This document shows positions 6,377 to 7,331 of a DNA stretch of 7,331 nucleotides, piece by piece (the stretch's first letter is position 1; each line of letters starts with the position of its first letter). The position numbers were made by a program, and so were the translations under genes. The notes under the pieces were generated by a model. That model made no database searches and was not told the origin of the DNA. It was given only the letters and a program-made list of their open reading frames with translations. Source of the stretch: Parachlamydiaceae bacterium (lineage in GTDB: Bacteria > Chlamydiota > Chlamydiia > Chlamydiales > Parachlamydiaceae); the NCBI GenBank assembly GCA_030679615.1, contig JAUXSJ010000259.1:1-7331 (forward strand), read 5' to 3'.

Positions 6377-7331
6377 CTATTTTTTTGTCTGAACAGCAGT
6401 AGAGGGTTTTTTTGTATCGACAATTTGTTTAACTTCATTGTCTTGTCGATTCAATGGTGCTAAAATTTCGCCAATTAAATCAGCTACCTCTTTTGCGTCT
6501 TTTAATTCTTTTTCTTTTGCATCTTGTGTTTCTTTTGACGTCGGCTTAGCTTTGTTTTCTGCTTGCAAAGGAAGTGAAACCTGTTGAGCTTCGTGTCGTG
6601 AAGGGCTGTATAGTGTTCCTTGCATTGCTAAACGATCATCTTTTCTAGAAACTCCTTCAAAAATAAATAATGTTCCTGTCAATTTACGTTTGACATAATC
6701 ATCAATCTCTTTTTCATCGGTTAATTTTATCCAACCCTTGGGTGTGAGTAGTAACCAATCTGAAGGACTTAATAACACTCTTTCGCCATTAATTTCAAAT
6801 ACACTTTGAGTTCTTGTTCTTGCTCCTAAAAATTTAAACATAGATTTCAGAACTTGAGGATTTTGCATTGTCCAAGGTTCTGATGTTTTTAAAACATTGA
6901 GGATAATTTTAGATTTACCTTCTACATCCCAAAGTTCAAATGACATTAATCGTTCGTCAACTTTTTTTACGACTAATAATGGTCGTCCAAGTGAATCTTC
7001 TCCGGGTTCAACCACTTGCCAACGATTATTCTCCCATACAAGGGTATCTCCGACTTTAACAAAGACAGAATAAATATCTTCATTTTCACCAAAATCAATT
7101 CGTTGTTTTCCTTGAACAAAATGATAATCTTTTCCCCCGTGATTTTCTAAAAATCGATCGGGTCCAAACCAACGAACTTTCTGTCTAGCCAATAAAGTGC
7201 CATCTACTTTAAACGAGGCAATCTCCCAAGATGTTCCAGCTGTTCGACTAAACTCTTTTTCTGGTAAACGAAATTTAGCATTGCTTTCAGGTTCTGTGAT
7301 TAATTCTCCTTTTTCATTTTCAAAAGTCACA
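6377..7331 (-). CDS. Unrecognised T2SS-linked protein upstream of gspD, 5' end beyond the window
   Basis: I do not recognise a family. The visible 317 residues end at 6377 and the frame is open to the right edge. The edge codon is GTG, which could be a start, but no upstream sequence is available, so I treat the gene as partial. The body (about 1-255) is rich in beta-type and Trp/aromatic stretches such as KVRWFGPDRF, GDTLVWENNRWQVVEPG and DWLLLTPKGWIKL. A Lys/Glu-rich, probably helical or disordered tail follows (about 256-317). There is no Cys and no membrane helix in the visible part. It occupies the slot of gspC, the protein that bridges the inner membrane and the secretin, and gspD follows after 27 nt. 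A role as a GspC-like partner is possible, but nothing in the sequence proves it. From recall, a hypothetical gene sits at this place in Chlamydia genomes. Confidence 0.85.
   Translation of the reverse strand, partial: VTFENEKGELITEPESNAKFRLPEKEFSRTAGTSWEIASFKVDGTLLARQKVRWFGPDRFLENHGGKDYHFVQGKQRIDFGENEDIYSVFVKVGDTLVWENNRWQVVEPGEDSLGRPLLVVKKVDERLMSFELWDVEGKSKIILNVLKTSEPWTMQNPQVLKSMFKFLGARTRTQSVFEINGERVLLSPSDWLLLTPKGWIKLTDEKEIDDYVKRKLTGTLFIFEGVSRKDDRLAMQGTLYSPSRHEAQQVSLPLQAENKAKPTSKETQDAKEKELKDAKEVADLIGEILAPLNRQDNEVKQIVDTKKPSTAVQTKK

Noticed and set aside
7328..7330. GTG at the right edge as a true start of the upstream gene
   Set aside because: The frame is open to the window end and no upstream sequence can be examined, so a start cannot be supported.

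Overview
The window holds a low-GC type II secretion (T2SS) gene cluster, all read on the minus strand. In transcription order, from the right edge to the left, it contains an unrecognised protein in the slot where gspC usually sits, then gspD (outer-membrane secretin), gspE (ATPase), gspF (inner-membrane platform), gspG (major pseudopilin), a 275-bp inverted-repeat element, and the start of a second pseudopilin that runs off the left edge.

The likely source is a bacterium of the Chlamydiae, perhaps an amoeba-associated 'environmental' member. The arguments are the AT-rich sequence, the order unknown gene-D-E-F-G-pseudopilin (which I recall from chlamydial genomes, where a hypothetical gene precedes gspD), a secretin with a cysteine-rich C-terminal tail, and pseudopilins without the usual Gly before the cleavage site. 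The order D-E-F-G-H is also general for T2SS operons, so the lineage is an inference.

Layout: 6377-7331 is the unknown upstream gene, open at the right edge. 3770-6349 is gspD, 27 nt downstream of it. 2143-3783 is gspE, overlapping gspD by 14 nt. 953-2140 is gspF, 2 nt after gspE, with its ribosome binding site inside gspE. 489-902 is gspG, 50 nt after gspF. 143-488 is the only long non-coding stretch and is mostly filled by the inverted repeat (200-474). 1-142 is the second pseudopilin. The tight spacing suggests one operon whose promoter lies beyond the right edge.

The proteins fit one machine. GspE hydrolyses ATP in the cytoplasm and GspF couples it to assembly of a pseudopilus from GspG and the minor pseudopilins. 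The pseudopilus pushes substrates through the GspD channel in the outer membrane. No secreted substrate, prepilin peptidase, GspC, GspL or GspM is recognisable here.

The part that ordinary annotation does not explain is the element between the two pseudopilin genes. It has a stem of 69 bp with 67 exact pairs, and each arm carries two 18-nt palindromes of the form GC-N3-GAC-TT-GTC-N3-GC, spaced 25 bp apart. It looks like a non-autonomous mobile repeat that could also act as a terminator or processing signal dividing the operon.
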